Below are positions 17,942-25,925 of a stretch of 49,815 nt of DNA, one piece after another; position 1 is the stretch's first letter, and each line of letters opens with the position of its first letter. This DNA comes from Richelia sp. SL_2_1. GTDB taxonomy: Bacteria; Cyanobacteriota; Cyanobacteriia; Cyanobacteriales; Nostocaceae. The translations under genes were made by a program, and so were the position numbers. The notes beneath the pieces were generated by a model. The model saw nothing but the letters and a program-made list of their open reading frames with translations. It was not told where the DNA came from and searched no databases. Location of the stretch: positions 1 to 49,815 of the forward strand of contig JAAUSO010000031.1 of assembly GCA_012033205.1 (NCBI GenBank), written 5' to 3'.

Positions 17942-18871
17942 ATGCCAGACACGCAAATTTCTGCCATTATCTGTACTCACAATCGAGATCATTATTTAGG
18001 TGCTGCCATCGATAGTCTTTTGTCGCAGAATTTCGTCAATGGCTTTGAAGTGGTAGTTGTAGATAATGGGTCAAAAGATAATACCAAACAAGTCGTAGAA
18101 CAAAGACTCGCTCATCCACGTCTTAAGTATATTTACGAGCCTGTTCTTGGTCTTTCTGTAGCTCGTAACACTGGTGCTAAAGCTGCCAGCGGTGAAATCT
18201 TAGCATATCTTGATGACGACGCTGTGGCAAGCCCTTGTTGGTTACAAGTTCTTTATGGTGCCTACCAAAGTAACTCTAAGTTGGCGATCGCCGGTGGTAA
18301 AGTTACATTATTATGGCCAGAACAAACCCTACCCCCCCGTTGGTTATCACCAGGATTAGCCAGCAATTTGGGAGCATATGATTTAGGCGATCGCATTGTC
18401 TCTATCGAAAATCCAGGTTTAACTCCTAGAGGCTTGAATTATTCAATACGCGCCAGTTTTTTGGATGAAATTGGAGGTTTCGACACCAATCTCGGAAGGG
18501 TAGGCAAAAATTTGCTTTCTAACGAAGAATTGCAAATGACCGAATTAGCCTTGGAGAAAGGTTGGGAAGTCGTTTATCTTCCCGATGCTTTAGTCGCTCA
18601 CAATGTCTCACCAGAACGTCTCAAACGTTCCTGGTTTTTCAGTCGAGGTTGGTGGCAAGGTATTAGTGAATGTTATCGAGAACAATTAGCCGGTAAAGCC
18701 GGTGCAAGTCAATTACAACGCGGTAGCGAACGCTTTATTCGTGGTTTATATAAAGCATTGCAACATTATTCTGACCCCGCAGAACGTTTTGATAAACTTG
18801 TATATGCTTACGGTCAAATAGGTTATTTAAACGCAGCTATTCAGGGATTTATATCTAAAAAAAGTAAATAG
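17942..18871 (+). CDS. GT2 glycosyltransferase
   Basis: A 309-residue GT-A protein. AIICTHNRDHYLGAAIDSLL is the nucleotide-binding region, VVVDNGSKDNT the following motif, and AYLDDDA (about 88-94) the metal-binding DxD. FDTNLGRVGKNLLSNEELQMT carries the acceptor-site E-E region, and the C-terminal part lacks membrane spans. It is followed by another GT2 gene and an acetyltransferase gene on the same strand, forming a small polysaccharide operon. Similar GT2 plus WcaF-type acetyltransferase genes take part in hormogonium or heterocyst polysaccharide synthesis in filamentous cyanobacteria. Which of these applies is not shown by the sequence. Confidence 0.85.
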   Translation: MPDTQISAIICTHNRDHYLGAAIDSLLSQNFVNGFEVVVVDNGSKDNTKQVVEQRLAHPRLKYIYEPVLGLSVARNTGAKAASGEILAYLDDDAVASPCWLQVLYGAYQSNSKLAIAGGKVTLLWPEQTLPPRWLSPGLASNLGAYDLGDRIVSIENPGLTPRGLNYSIRASFLDEIGGFDTNLGRVGKNLLSNEELQMTELALEKGWEVVYLPDALVAHNVSPERLKRSWFFSRGWWQGISECYREQLAGKAGASQLQRGSERFIRGLYKALQHYSDPAERFDKLVYAYGQIGYLNAAIQGFISKKSK

Positions 18872-18872
18872 T

Positions 18873-18971
18873 GGTTAGTTGATAGTAGATAGTAGTTAAT
18901 GGTTAGTGAGAATTTTTCATTAATAACTGTCAACTATCAACTGTCAACTATCAACTGTCAACCAACAACTA
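18873..18971. repeat. STRR cluster (ACTGTCA / TAGTTGA types)
   Basis: AGTTGATAGTAGATAGTAG-type units pass into CAACTGTCAACTATCAACTG units with a self-complementary relation (TTGATAGT versus ACTATCAA). They occupy the space between the two GT2 genes and may fold in the mRNA. Confidence 0.7.
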
Positions 18972-18978
18972 ATATAAT

Positions 18979-19917
18979 ATGACTTCTAAAATACCAGTTT
19001 CAGTTTTAATTCCAGCAAAAAACGAAGAAGCAAATTTACCTGCTTGTTTGAAAAGCGTTGAAAGAGCAGACGAAGTTTTTGTTGTCGATTCTCAAAGTAG
19101 CGATAGAAGTATTGAAATTTCGGAAAATTTCGGTGCAAAAGTCGTACAGTTCGAGTTTAATGGACGTTGGCCAAAAAAGAAAAATTGGTCATTAGAAAAC
19201 TTACCTTTTCGCAACGAATGGGTATTAATCGTTGATTGTGATGAACGGATTACTCCCGAATTATGGGATGAAATTGCCTCTTCAATTCAAAATCCAGAAT
19301 ACAGCGGTTATTATTTAAACCGTCGCGTATTTTTCTTGGGTAAATGGATTCGTCACGGTGGTAAATATCCCGATTGGAATCTACGTTTATTCAAGCATAA
19401 AGAAGGTCGCTACGAAAACCTGAATACCGAAGATATTCCCAATACAGGTGACAACGAAGTTCACGAACACGTTGTTTTAAGTAATAAAGTTGGATATCTA
19501 AAAAATGATATGCTTCATGAAGACTTCCGCGACCTTTACCACTGGTTAGCCCGTCATAATCGTTATTCAAATTGGGAAGCTCGTGTTTACTATAACTTAC
19601 TTACGGGTAAAGCTGATGATGGCACCATCGGCGCAAGTTTATTTGGTGATGCAGTACAACGCAAGCGCTTCTTAAAGAAAATTTGGGTACGATTACCCTT
19701 TAAACCATTATTACGCTTTATCTTGTTTTATATCATTCAGCGCGGTTTCCTTGACGGCAAAGCTGGTTATATTTACGGACGACTCTTGAGTCAATATGAA
19801 TATCAAATCGGCGTAAAACTTTATGAACTGCGTAGCTGTGGTGGTAGTTTAAATACTGCATCTCCAGAAAAATCTCAACCTACTATTTCTGCAAAAGTTA
19901 CTCAATCTTTAACTTGA
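18979..19917 (+). CDS. GT2 glycosyltransferase (WaaE/KdtX-like)
   Basis: A 312-residue protein of the GT2 subfamily that includes lipopolysaccharide core transferases. VSVLIPAKNEEANLPACLKS begins the GT-A fold; FVVDSQSSDRS, then VLIVDCDERITPELW (about 87-101) with D-x-D-E. The YYLNRRVFFLGKWIRHGG and NLRLFKH blocks are typical. A C-terminal hydrophobic segment (LLRFILFYIIQRGFLDG) suggests membrane contact. It has no DNA-visible ribosome site because STRR repeats reach almost to the ATG. It probably works with the neighbouring GT2 and acetyltransferase on one glycan. Confidence 0.85.
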   Translation: MTSKIPVSVLIPAKNEEANLPACLKSVERADEVFVVDSQSSDRSIEISENFGAKVVQFEFNGRWPKKKNWSLENLPFRNEWVLIVDCDERITPELWDEIASSIQNPEYSGYYLNRRVFFLGKWIRHGGKYPDWNLRLFKHKEGRYENLNTEDIPNTGDNEVHEHVVLSNKVGYLKNDMLHEDFRDLYHWLARHNRYSNWEARVYYNLLTGKADDGTIGASLFGDAVQRKRFLKKIWVRLPFKPLLRFILFYIIQRGFLDGKAGYIYGRLLSQYEYQIGVKLYELRSCGGSLNTASPEKSQPTISAKVTQSLT

Positions 19918-20047
19918 TGGGAAACAAAGGGACTTTCGGAACAAGGAAATAATTTATGATTAGTTATTATTAATTCCTAACTCCAGTATGCCCTCAGATT
20001 GTAAGTCTCCCTTCCCGGCAGAAGATTATTGAAAAAAAACCGCCCCA

Positions 20048-20072
20048 GACGCAGAAAGCGCAAAGGAAAGAG
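20048..20072. repeat. dispersed GACGCAGA-GCGCAAAG repeat
   Basis: GACGCAGAAAGCGCAAAGG recurs in reverse complement at 36142-36164 and in a variant form at 36055-36079. It is a dispersed non-coding repeat unit. Confidence 0.5.
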
Positions 20073-20155
20073 ATAAAGAGAAATAGGTAATTTTCCAGCA
20101 GAATAGGAGTATTTATTCAGGATTCACAATCTAAAATCTAAAATCTAAAATTCCG

Positions 20156-20725
20156 ATGCCTCAATTATTAGATAATGAACCTTTTGTAGATTTACGTAAA
20201 TACGATCAATCCAACTTTGACCGGGGACGTGCGAATTGGTATATATTATTTTGGTGGTTCATTCAAGCAATTACTTTTCCCTTAACTCTTCACAATCTAA
20301 GTGGTATACGCTGTACTTTACTACGTCTTTTTGGCGCACGTATTGGCAAAGGTGTATTGATTCGACCTACTGCCCGTTTTACTTATCCCTGGAAAATAAC
20401 TATCGGTGATTATAGTTGGATTGGTGATGATGTGGTTTTATACAGTCTTGATGAAATTAATATCGGTTCTCACTGCGTAATTTCACAGAAAAGTTATATA
20501 TGTACTGGTAGCCATGATATCCAAGACCCAGGCTTCGGGTTACAAACGAAAAAGGTTGTAATCGGTAACGGTGTTTGGGTTGCCACAGATTGCTTTGTCG
20601 GACCAGGAGTTACAATTGGAGCAAATGCTGTCATTGGTGCGCGAAGTACGGTTTTTACGGATATACCTGATGGACAGGTTTCTTGGGGTACCCCCTGTCG
20701 TCCCCGGTATGCAAGGAATCGGTGA
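20156..20725 (+). CDS. WcaF-like polysaccharide O-acetyltransferase (hexapeptide repeat)
   Basis: The 189-residue protein has a left-handed beta-helix built of hexapeptide repeats. They run from IGKGVLIRPTARFTYPWKITIG to VVIGNGVWVATDCFVGPGVTIG and ANAVIGARSTV. The catalytic His lies in CTGSHDIQDPGFG. The N-terminal LDNEPFVDLRKYDQSNFDRGR matches WcaF-type (colanic acid) acetyltransferases. It transfers acetyl from acetyl-CoA to a sugar of an extracellular polysaccharide. I recall a related gene named hpsU in hormogonium polysaccharide work, but the assignment is not certain enough for a symbol. The gene starts right after TCTAAAA heptamer repeats. Its last 71 bp overlap, tail to tail, the CyRepA1 gene. 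Confidence 0.85.
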   Translation: MPQLLDNEPFVDLRKYDQSNFDRGRANWYILFWWFIQAITFPLTLHNLSGIRCTLLRLFGARIGKGVLIRPTARFTYPWKITIGDYSWIGDDVVLYSLDEINIGSHCVISQKSYICTGSHDIQDPGFGLQTKKVVIGNGVWVATDCFVGPGVTIGANAVIGARSTVFTDIPDGQVSWGTPCRPRYARNR

Positions 20726-23700
20726 TATTTTTGATATGAGTCAACATTAATTCATCTCGCTGACACCATATAGAAAATATCTTATTCCTTCCATCATCAA
20801 GTGTTTTTGTATCGATACGATATACATGATTATTTACTCGCTTTATTTTCAAACCTAATAAACTCAATAGTCGTCGAATAATTTTTATCGTTGAAATCTG
20901 TTCTTTTTCTATTGTTAAATTAACTAAGTTAATATTCAAGGCTCTTTGAATATGTTTACTGCATTGCAATACGGTATTTTTCAGTAATATTAAATCGGCA
21001 TCATTTTCAGTAAATTCTCTACCGGGTTCGAGTAACTGTAATACACCCAATGCTCGTAAAGCTTCTATTCTCAGAGTATAATTTTTTAAATCGGGTAGAA
21101 AAACTTTTCCTTCACCACATGACAATTGTTGATTCCATTCTTGTTTATCTCTGAGATGAAAATATTCACTGGAATGAGTTAGATAATAATGGGTTCGCAA
21201 TTGATAATAATAGCCTTTATCATCTTGCAATTTTAATTCAGGGGTAATTTCTACACCGTATCTTTTTCTGAGAAAATATTTATTGATTTTATAACGCTCT
21301 TCATTTGTAAGCGAATGTTTTTTTAATAACTGTTCGTATTCTAGATAATCTATATCTGGAGCATTACTTACAGCAGTTGCTACGGCTAATTGATTTTGCT
21401 GCTTAATTTTTTTGATTTGATGATTAATTTCTTGGGATTTATTACGAGTTTGCTCCCAATCTTTTTTGACTTTGATGATTTCTAAAATTAATCTTCTACG
21501 AGTTGCTGAATCTTCTTTATCGGTAGCTAGAAATGCATAACGTAAATCACGAATAATATTCTTTTGGATATCATTAGTACGTACCCATAAATTATGTCCT
21601 TCAGCCGTCAAACCTTCTTTCATCGATTGACGGTAAAAGTTAATTGAAGCATTTACCCTTGCCGAGAATTTTGCCCAAGTTCGTAGATGAATTGGATCAT
21701 AAACTAAGGGTAAATCAACATCTATTTTATGCATTGGACTCAATAAAGCCAAATTTTCTTTTTGATTCTCTTGATACCAGGAAGATAGTGAGCGATAATT
21801 TGTGCTACCACTACCTATTAAACCGACTCCTCGTTTAGCACACCATACCACACGCGGTACATCTTCACGTACCCTTGCCAAGGCTTGTCTAGCTTCAGAA
21901 TCGGGAATTACTCCTTGAAAAATTCCGTAAACTCGGTCAAAATGTTGAACATCAATACTAATTCCTGTACCCAGAGTGGGAGTGACAAAAACAGCATCAT
22001 ATTCGATAATTTTTTGATTAATAGATGCTACAAAATCAACGGCTTCATGACCTGGTGTATTAGTAGTATGACTACTGACTATTAAAGTTTTAGGATATAA
22101 ATGTCGTAATTTATCCAAACGTTCTTTTAAATAACGTTCAATGGTTTCACTACTATAACGTCCGCAACGGCTATCAGTTGTAACATAACATTTTCTTCCA
22201 GCAAGTAAATCTAATTCTAACTGTTGAATTAATGGTGTGGGATTAGGAGAATCATAAAAAGTTACATCCCAAGCTTTTTCTGGTTTCCACTCATTTACAA
22301 CTATCCAAGGTGTTAATTCTATTCCTGCTAATTTTTGCAGGTATTCTAAGGAAACATCTGATAAATCGGCATCTTGAGCAATCACTAATCCTCCTGTGGT
22401 TAAAACAGTAGAAATTAACTGCTGAAATAACTTTAATATCTTGACTCTTTTATCTTTACAAGTATTACTATGTAATAGATGCCATAAAGATTGTTCAACT
22501 TCATCTAAAATAACTATCGCACCTTCCCAATCTATTGGATTCAGTTTCCAAATTGAATCAATACATAATCCTGTAGAAAGTTGTATAGAACGAGTATTCC
22601 CCTGATGTAAATTTATAGTATCAGTATATTGCTTATTTACTGCAATATTAGGCAGCAAAATGCTGCCACTACCAAGATTTTGACAATTTTGAATTCCCCA
22701 TTTAATCCCGACTTTTTTGCATAAAAATTTCCCTAATTGGATTCTATGAGTCATTAATAAAACAGGTTGATTTCTATCTAAAGCTTGTTGAACAACTGTT
22801 TGTAATGCTGTGGTTTTTCCTGTTCCTTTCCCTGACTTAACTCCCACTAATCCCGAAGTCGGAAAAGCTATATTACCCAAATAACGACGATTGATATTGA
22901 GTGCAGCCGGAATAGTTAAATTACTATGGTATTTACTCTGAGCAAGGTAAACTTCTAAATCCAAACTTTGACGATAAACCTTCTCGAAAGCAACCGCACC
23001 TTTGGCAACAATAAATTCATCAACACCTTTTTCTATTCCTGGAAGTTCAATTACTTGAACCGGACAATTCTTTTCTTGAAATAATAAACCAAGTTGAGAT
23101 ACAGCGTTGTTGACGGCAGTTATTTTCTTAACCTCAGTTTCAAAATCAAAACAAATATAAATAGTACGTTTAGTAATACTAAAAGCTGCCAAATCCGCAA
23201 TCAGTTGACGACGGATAACTCTGCCAAATTTATCTTTAGTAACCCGATAACCACTGGTAATTCCCGGAATCGCGATCGCAATATATCCTTGTGTTAAAAG
23301 TGCGGCTGCTTTCTTGACTCCTTCACAAATAATTACGGGTATATTACATTCCATTACCCACTTCCAAAAGCCTATAGCAGCACCATCTTCAGCAATCGTA
23401 ATATTTTCGGGTAGTTTGACATTATAACGCCTCGCAACTTGCTGCCACACCTGTAACGGTACCCGCAAACAAAATATCCGCGTCGGAGTACAAGGTGGAT
23501 GTTCGTATTTTATCGACTTACCTTTTTGATTAACACGAGGCTGATTTGGTTTAAAACATCCCCACTCCATCATCTGCCAATTATTCAGCACATCAACTCC
23601 CGAACACCACCAACCACCAGCACTAATGTGAGCATAACGTTCCAACCACGAACTTCTGACTATTCCAGTGTTTGTACGGGGAATTAGTTCGGAAATCAAT

Positions 23701-23822
23701 AGATAATCGTAAGCAGTTTTGTCTTCAAGTGAGCGAAAATTCAGCTTGAGCAGGTGTAAATCAATGCCACTACTATTGACTAATTCCTCTAGATGTTTTG
23801 GGTGTAGATAGTGCAAATGCAT
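20655..23822 (-). CDS. CyRepA1-family plasmid-type replication protein
   Basis: A 1055-residue protein with the CyRepA1 plan. Its N-terminal DUF3854 region runs about 120-270, with toprim-like IPVIICEGVKKAAALLTQG and TIYICFDFE. An SF2-like helicase core follows, with Walker A GVKSGKGTGKTT (about 325-336) and Walker B VILDEVEQ (about 435). FVTPTLGTGISIDVQHFDRVYG and ARQALARVR carry helicase motif V/VI-like signatures, and the C-terminal part is charged. The family is annotated as initiating replication of cyanobacterial plasmids and also occurs in chromosomes. The last roughly 15 residues come from reading through the 3-prime end of the acetyltransferase gene in antisense, so the native stop was probably lost at a junction near 20726-20745. 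It sits next to a toxin-antitoxin pair, consistent with an integrated plasmid or element. Confidence 0.8.
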   Translation of the reverse strand: MHLHYLHPKHLEELVNSSGIDLHLLKLNFRSLEDKTAYDYLLISELIPRTNTGIVRSSWLERYAHISAGGWWCSGVDVLNNWQMMEWGCFKPNQPRVNQKGKSIKYEHPPCTPTRIFCLRVPLQVWQQVARRYNVKLPENITIAEDGAAIGFWKWVMECNIPVIICEGVKKAAALLTQGYIAIAIPGITSGYRVTKDKFGRVIRRQLIADLAAFSITKRTIYICFDFETEVKKITAVNNAVSQLGLLFQEKNCPVQVIELPGIEKGVDEFIVAKGAVAFEKVYRQSLDLEVYLAQSKYHSNLTIPAALNINRRYLGNIAFPTSGLVGVKSGKGTGKTTALQTVVQQALDRNQPVLLMTHRIQLGKFLCKKVGIKWGIQNCQNLGSGSILLPNIAVNKQYTDTINLHQGNTRSIQLSTGLCIDSIWKLNPIDWEGAIVILDEVEQSLWHLLHSNTCKDKRVKILKLFQQLISTVLTTGGLVIAQDADLSDVSLEYLQKLAGIELTPWIVVNEWKPEKAWDVTFYDSPNPTPLIQQLELDLLAGRKCYVTTDSRCGRYSSETIERYLKERLDKLRHLYPKTLIVSSHTTNTPGHEAVDFVASINQKIIEYDAVFVTPTLGTGISIDVQHFDRVYGIFQGVIPDSEARQALARVREDVPRVVWCAKRGVGLIGSGSTNYRSLSSWYQENQKENLALLSPMHKIDVDLPLVYDPIHLRTWAKFSARVNASINFYRQSMKEGLTAEGHNLWVRTNDIQKNIIRDLRYAFLATDKEDSATRRRLILEIIKVKKDWEQTRNKSQEINHQIKKIKQQNQLAVATAVSNAPDIDYLEYEQLLKKHSLTNEERYKINKYFLRKRYGVEITPELKLQDDKGYYYQLRTHYYLTHSSEYFHLRDKQEWNQQLSCGEGKVFLPDLKNYTLRIEALRALGVLQLLEPGREFTENDADLILLKNTVLQCSKHIQRALNINLVNLTIEKEQISTIKIIRRLLSLLGLKIKRVNNHVYRIDTKTLDDGRNKIFSIWCQRDELMLTHIKNITDSLHTGDDRGYPKKPVHQVYP

Positions 23823-24187
23823 TATGTAGGGCGGAAAGTACTGACAATGGATTTGAGAAATTTACCATGCACTCGCTGGTTTTTATATAAGGGATTTTAA
23901 GGTTTTTCGTGTGCTTTTTATTATTTTGTATTTCAAAATACATCGGTTTTAATAAAATAGATTGATTTATTCTGTTCTGTTGTCCAAGTAATAGATTTGT
24001 ATTGTAATATTTAAAATATTTTTTTACATTTATCAGTACAAGTATCAATAAATAATTTTGATATTTTTTGGTAAAATAGTATTTTTATATGGTAAAGGTA
24101 GTTAAAGTTATCTAATACAGTTATTTAAGTCGATTAGTAAAGACAGTTTTTATAATAGAAACTATTAGTTAGTTAAATATAAAGATA
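23823..24187. other. AT-rich divergent region between replication gene and TA pair
   Basis: 365 bp, about 75-80 per cent A+T by eye, with a 15-base palindrome AATATTTAAAATATT near 24005-24020. No clear iterons (repeated 15-22-mers) are seen. It could hold the two divergent promoters and a former origin, but nothing proves it. Confidence 0.4.
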
Positions 24188-24535
24188 ATGTCAAACCAAG
24201 TTTTAACAGATTATTTCAACTTTTTTTCTCCTACAGATATTCGCCTTAAAGGTACTAGGATTGGGATTGAAACTATTTTGTATGAATATCTTGATTGCAG
24301 TCGTACACCAGAGGAAATTGCCCAAACTTACACATCTTTAAGATTAGAACAAGTCTATGCGACTATTCTTTATTACTTACAAAATCAAGAAAATATCAGC
24401 CAATATATGAGAAAATGGTACGAGCATGGTCATACAATGAGAGAACAACAAAGACTCAATCCACCACCAGTTTCGGATAAACTCCGTCAATTAAGAGCAA
24501 AGAGAAAAGCTGAACAATCAATTAATGAATCTTAA
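24188..24535 (+). CDS. DUF433-family antitoxin-like protein
   Basis: The 115-residue protein has the compact DUF433 helix-turn-helix region (IRLKGTRIGIETILYEYLDCSRTPEEIAQTYTSLRLEQVYATILYYL, about 18-64), a basic tail following. DUF433 proteins are predicted DNA-binding antitoxins found in pairs with PIN-like (DUF5615) toxins. The stop overlaps the start of the next gene by 11 bp (ATGAATCTTAA), the usual coupled antitoxin-toxin order. It would repress its own operon and neutralise the partner. It is adjacent to a replication gene, where such modules often help maintain mobile DNA. Confidence 0.8.
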   Translation: MSNQVLTDYFNFFSPTDIRLKGTRIGIETILYEYLDCSRTPEEIAQTYTSLRLEQVYATILYYLQNQENISQYMRKWYEHGHTMREQQRLNPPPVSDKLRQLRAKRKAEQSINES

Positions 24536-24887
24536 ATACTTGATTGATGAAAATGTAAATCCTCTTTATCCCAAACAAATTAGACAAAGAGAACCGAGTA
24601 TTATAGTCAAAGTGGTGGGAGAATTAAACATCCCACCTAAAGGTACTTTAGACCCAGAAATTCTTGACTGGTGTGAAGAAAATAACTTTGTATTGGTAAC
24701 AAATAACCGGACATCTATGCCCGTTCACTTAGCTGATCATATAGCAAAAAATCGTCATATACCAGGAATTTTAATTATCAATCCAAATTTAAGTGTAGGA
24801 GAAAATTTGGAAGAACTAATATTATTAGCTCTTGCTTCTGAAGAAAACGAATACCAAGACAGGATTGTTTATTTACCTTTGCCCTAA
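24525..24887 (+). CDS. DUF5615 PIN-like toxin
   Basis: The 120-residue product begins LKYLIDENVNP, the first acidic residues of a Mut7-C/PIN-like nuclease fold. ILDWCEENNFVLVTNNRTSMP (about 46-66) gives the conserved helix and strand, with TNN in place of the usual T-x-D. DUF5615 proteins are predicted RNA-cleaving toxins of type II modules with DUF433 antitoxins. The missing Asp after VLVT may affect metal binding, so activity is uncertain. It is translationally coupled to the antitoxin-like gene. Confidence 0.75.
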   Translation: MNLKYLIDENVNPLYPKQIRQREPSIIVKVVGELNIPPKGTLDPEILDWCEENNFVLVTNNRTSMPVHLADHIAKNRHIPGILIINPNLSVGENLEELILLALASEENEYQDRIVYLPLP

Positions 24888-24927
24888 TATTTAAACGTAT
24901 GAGAATTATGCTTTTACTTTTATATTT

Positions 24928-25653
24928 TTACTCTTGAATAACAGTTTCTTGATTTTCTTTTCGCAACAGAGACTGTAAAATTTCTAAACTAAAAATGCAA
25001 CTAATTAACCATACTAATCCAGCCGCATATCCAGCAATGATATCTGTTGGCCAATGAACTCCTAAATAAAGACGACTGAAACCAATTGCTAAAATTAATA
25101 AAGTTGTACAAAATAAAATTAATTTCTTCCAATCCGGAAAATTAGCTATTAATAAATAACCGACAAAACCATAAACAATTAATGAAAGCATAGCATGACC
25201 ACTAGGAAAACTAAATGAGTTAGCATCTACAATACGTTCCCATAATGCAGGGCGTATTCTGCCAAATATTGTTTTCAGCCACACATTTAAATTCAAACCA
25301 CCAAAAGTGACGATAACTAAAGCAAAAGCACTCGCAAATTTTCTACTAATTAGTAACAATATCCCCACAAAACAACTGAAATAAATTAATGTTGAACCAT
25401 TACCAAGAAATGTAATTCCAGTCATAATTTGATTTAAGAAAGGGCTATGTATAGTATAAATACTTTGCAAAATTGCCGTATCAATTTCTGTGGTTTTTTC
25501 TGCAAAAACTCTTGCAGTAATTTGGAAAAATAGCCACAACGAAAAAATTGCGATTGCAAAGCCTCCTATCCACACAAATGACAGTAAAGGAGATAATCGG
25601 GGACTTATTTGTTCTTTCCAATTTTGAATTAGTTTATTCGTGTAATTGAACAT
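24928..25653 (-). CDS. PAP2-family membrane phosphatase
   Basis: The 241-residue protein has about six membrane spans and the three phosphatase signatures of PAP2: K127-x6-RP (KTIFGRIRP), PSGH (150-153), and SRLYLGVHWPTD with the conserved Arg, His and Asp. Members remove phosphate from phosphatidate, undecaprenyl pyrophosphate or related lipids at the outer face of the membrane. A lipid-carrier recycling role would suit the many polysaccharide genes nearby, but the substrate is not shown. It is convergent with the DUF5615 gene and downstream of purF. Confidence 0.88.
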   Translation of the reverse strand: MFNYTNKLIQNWKEQISPRLSPLLSFVWIGGFAIAIFSLWLFFQITARVFAEKTTEIDTAILQSIYTIHSPFLNQIMTGITFLGNGSTLIYFSCFVGILLLISRKFASAFALVIVTFGGLNLNVWLKTIFGRIRPALWERIVDANSFSFPSGHAMLSLIVYGFVGYLLIANFPDWKKLILFCTTLLILAIGFSRLYLGVHWPTDIIAGYAAGLVWLISCIFSLEILQSLLRKENQETVIQE

Positions 25654-25848
25654 AAATGTAAATGTAATTTGTACTACGTAATGTTTGGCTATATAAACAA
25701 TAACAAACTGAGTTTAAGGCAAGATAAAGTCTAGAATCTACAAATTAAATAAATCTACACCGCGTGCGCGCTGTCGAATGGTTGATTTAATATCGGTGAT
25801 CATGCTGCATTCAGCTTTGGTTGTGCTTCTATGGTGCGTACAGATAGT

Positions 25849-25874
25849 TAAAAAGACGTAGCATTGCTACGTCT
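25849..25874 (-). terminator. hairpin terminator after purF
   Basis: A perfect 10-bp inverted repeat AGACGTAGCA/TGCTACGTCT (25854-25874) followed on the minus strand by TTTTT. It lies 52 bp past the purF stop. The stem (TAGAGACGTAGC) also matches a dispersed cyanobacterial hairpin repeat, so this is probably a repeat doing duty as terminator. Confidence 0.65.
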
Positions 25875-25925
25875 CTACATTAAAAATTAATCATGTTCTA
25901 AAAAATGCAATTTAATCCAAAATTA

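Noticed and set aside
23773-24048. 91-codon open frame upstream of the replication gene
   Set aside because: AT-rich Lys/Asn/Ile composition, overlaps the replication gene start in another frame, no motif.
20655-24887. The whole window being a plasmid
   Set aside because: purL, purF, apt, rnz and the nitrate cluster are chromosomal housekeeping or core genes. The replication gene is better read as a local insertion.
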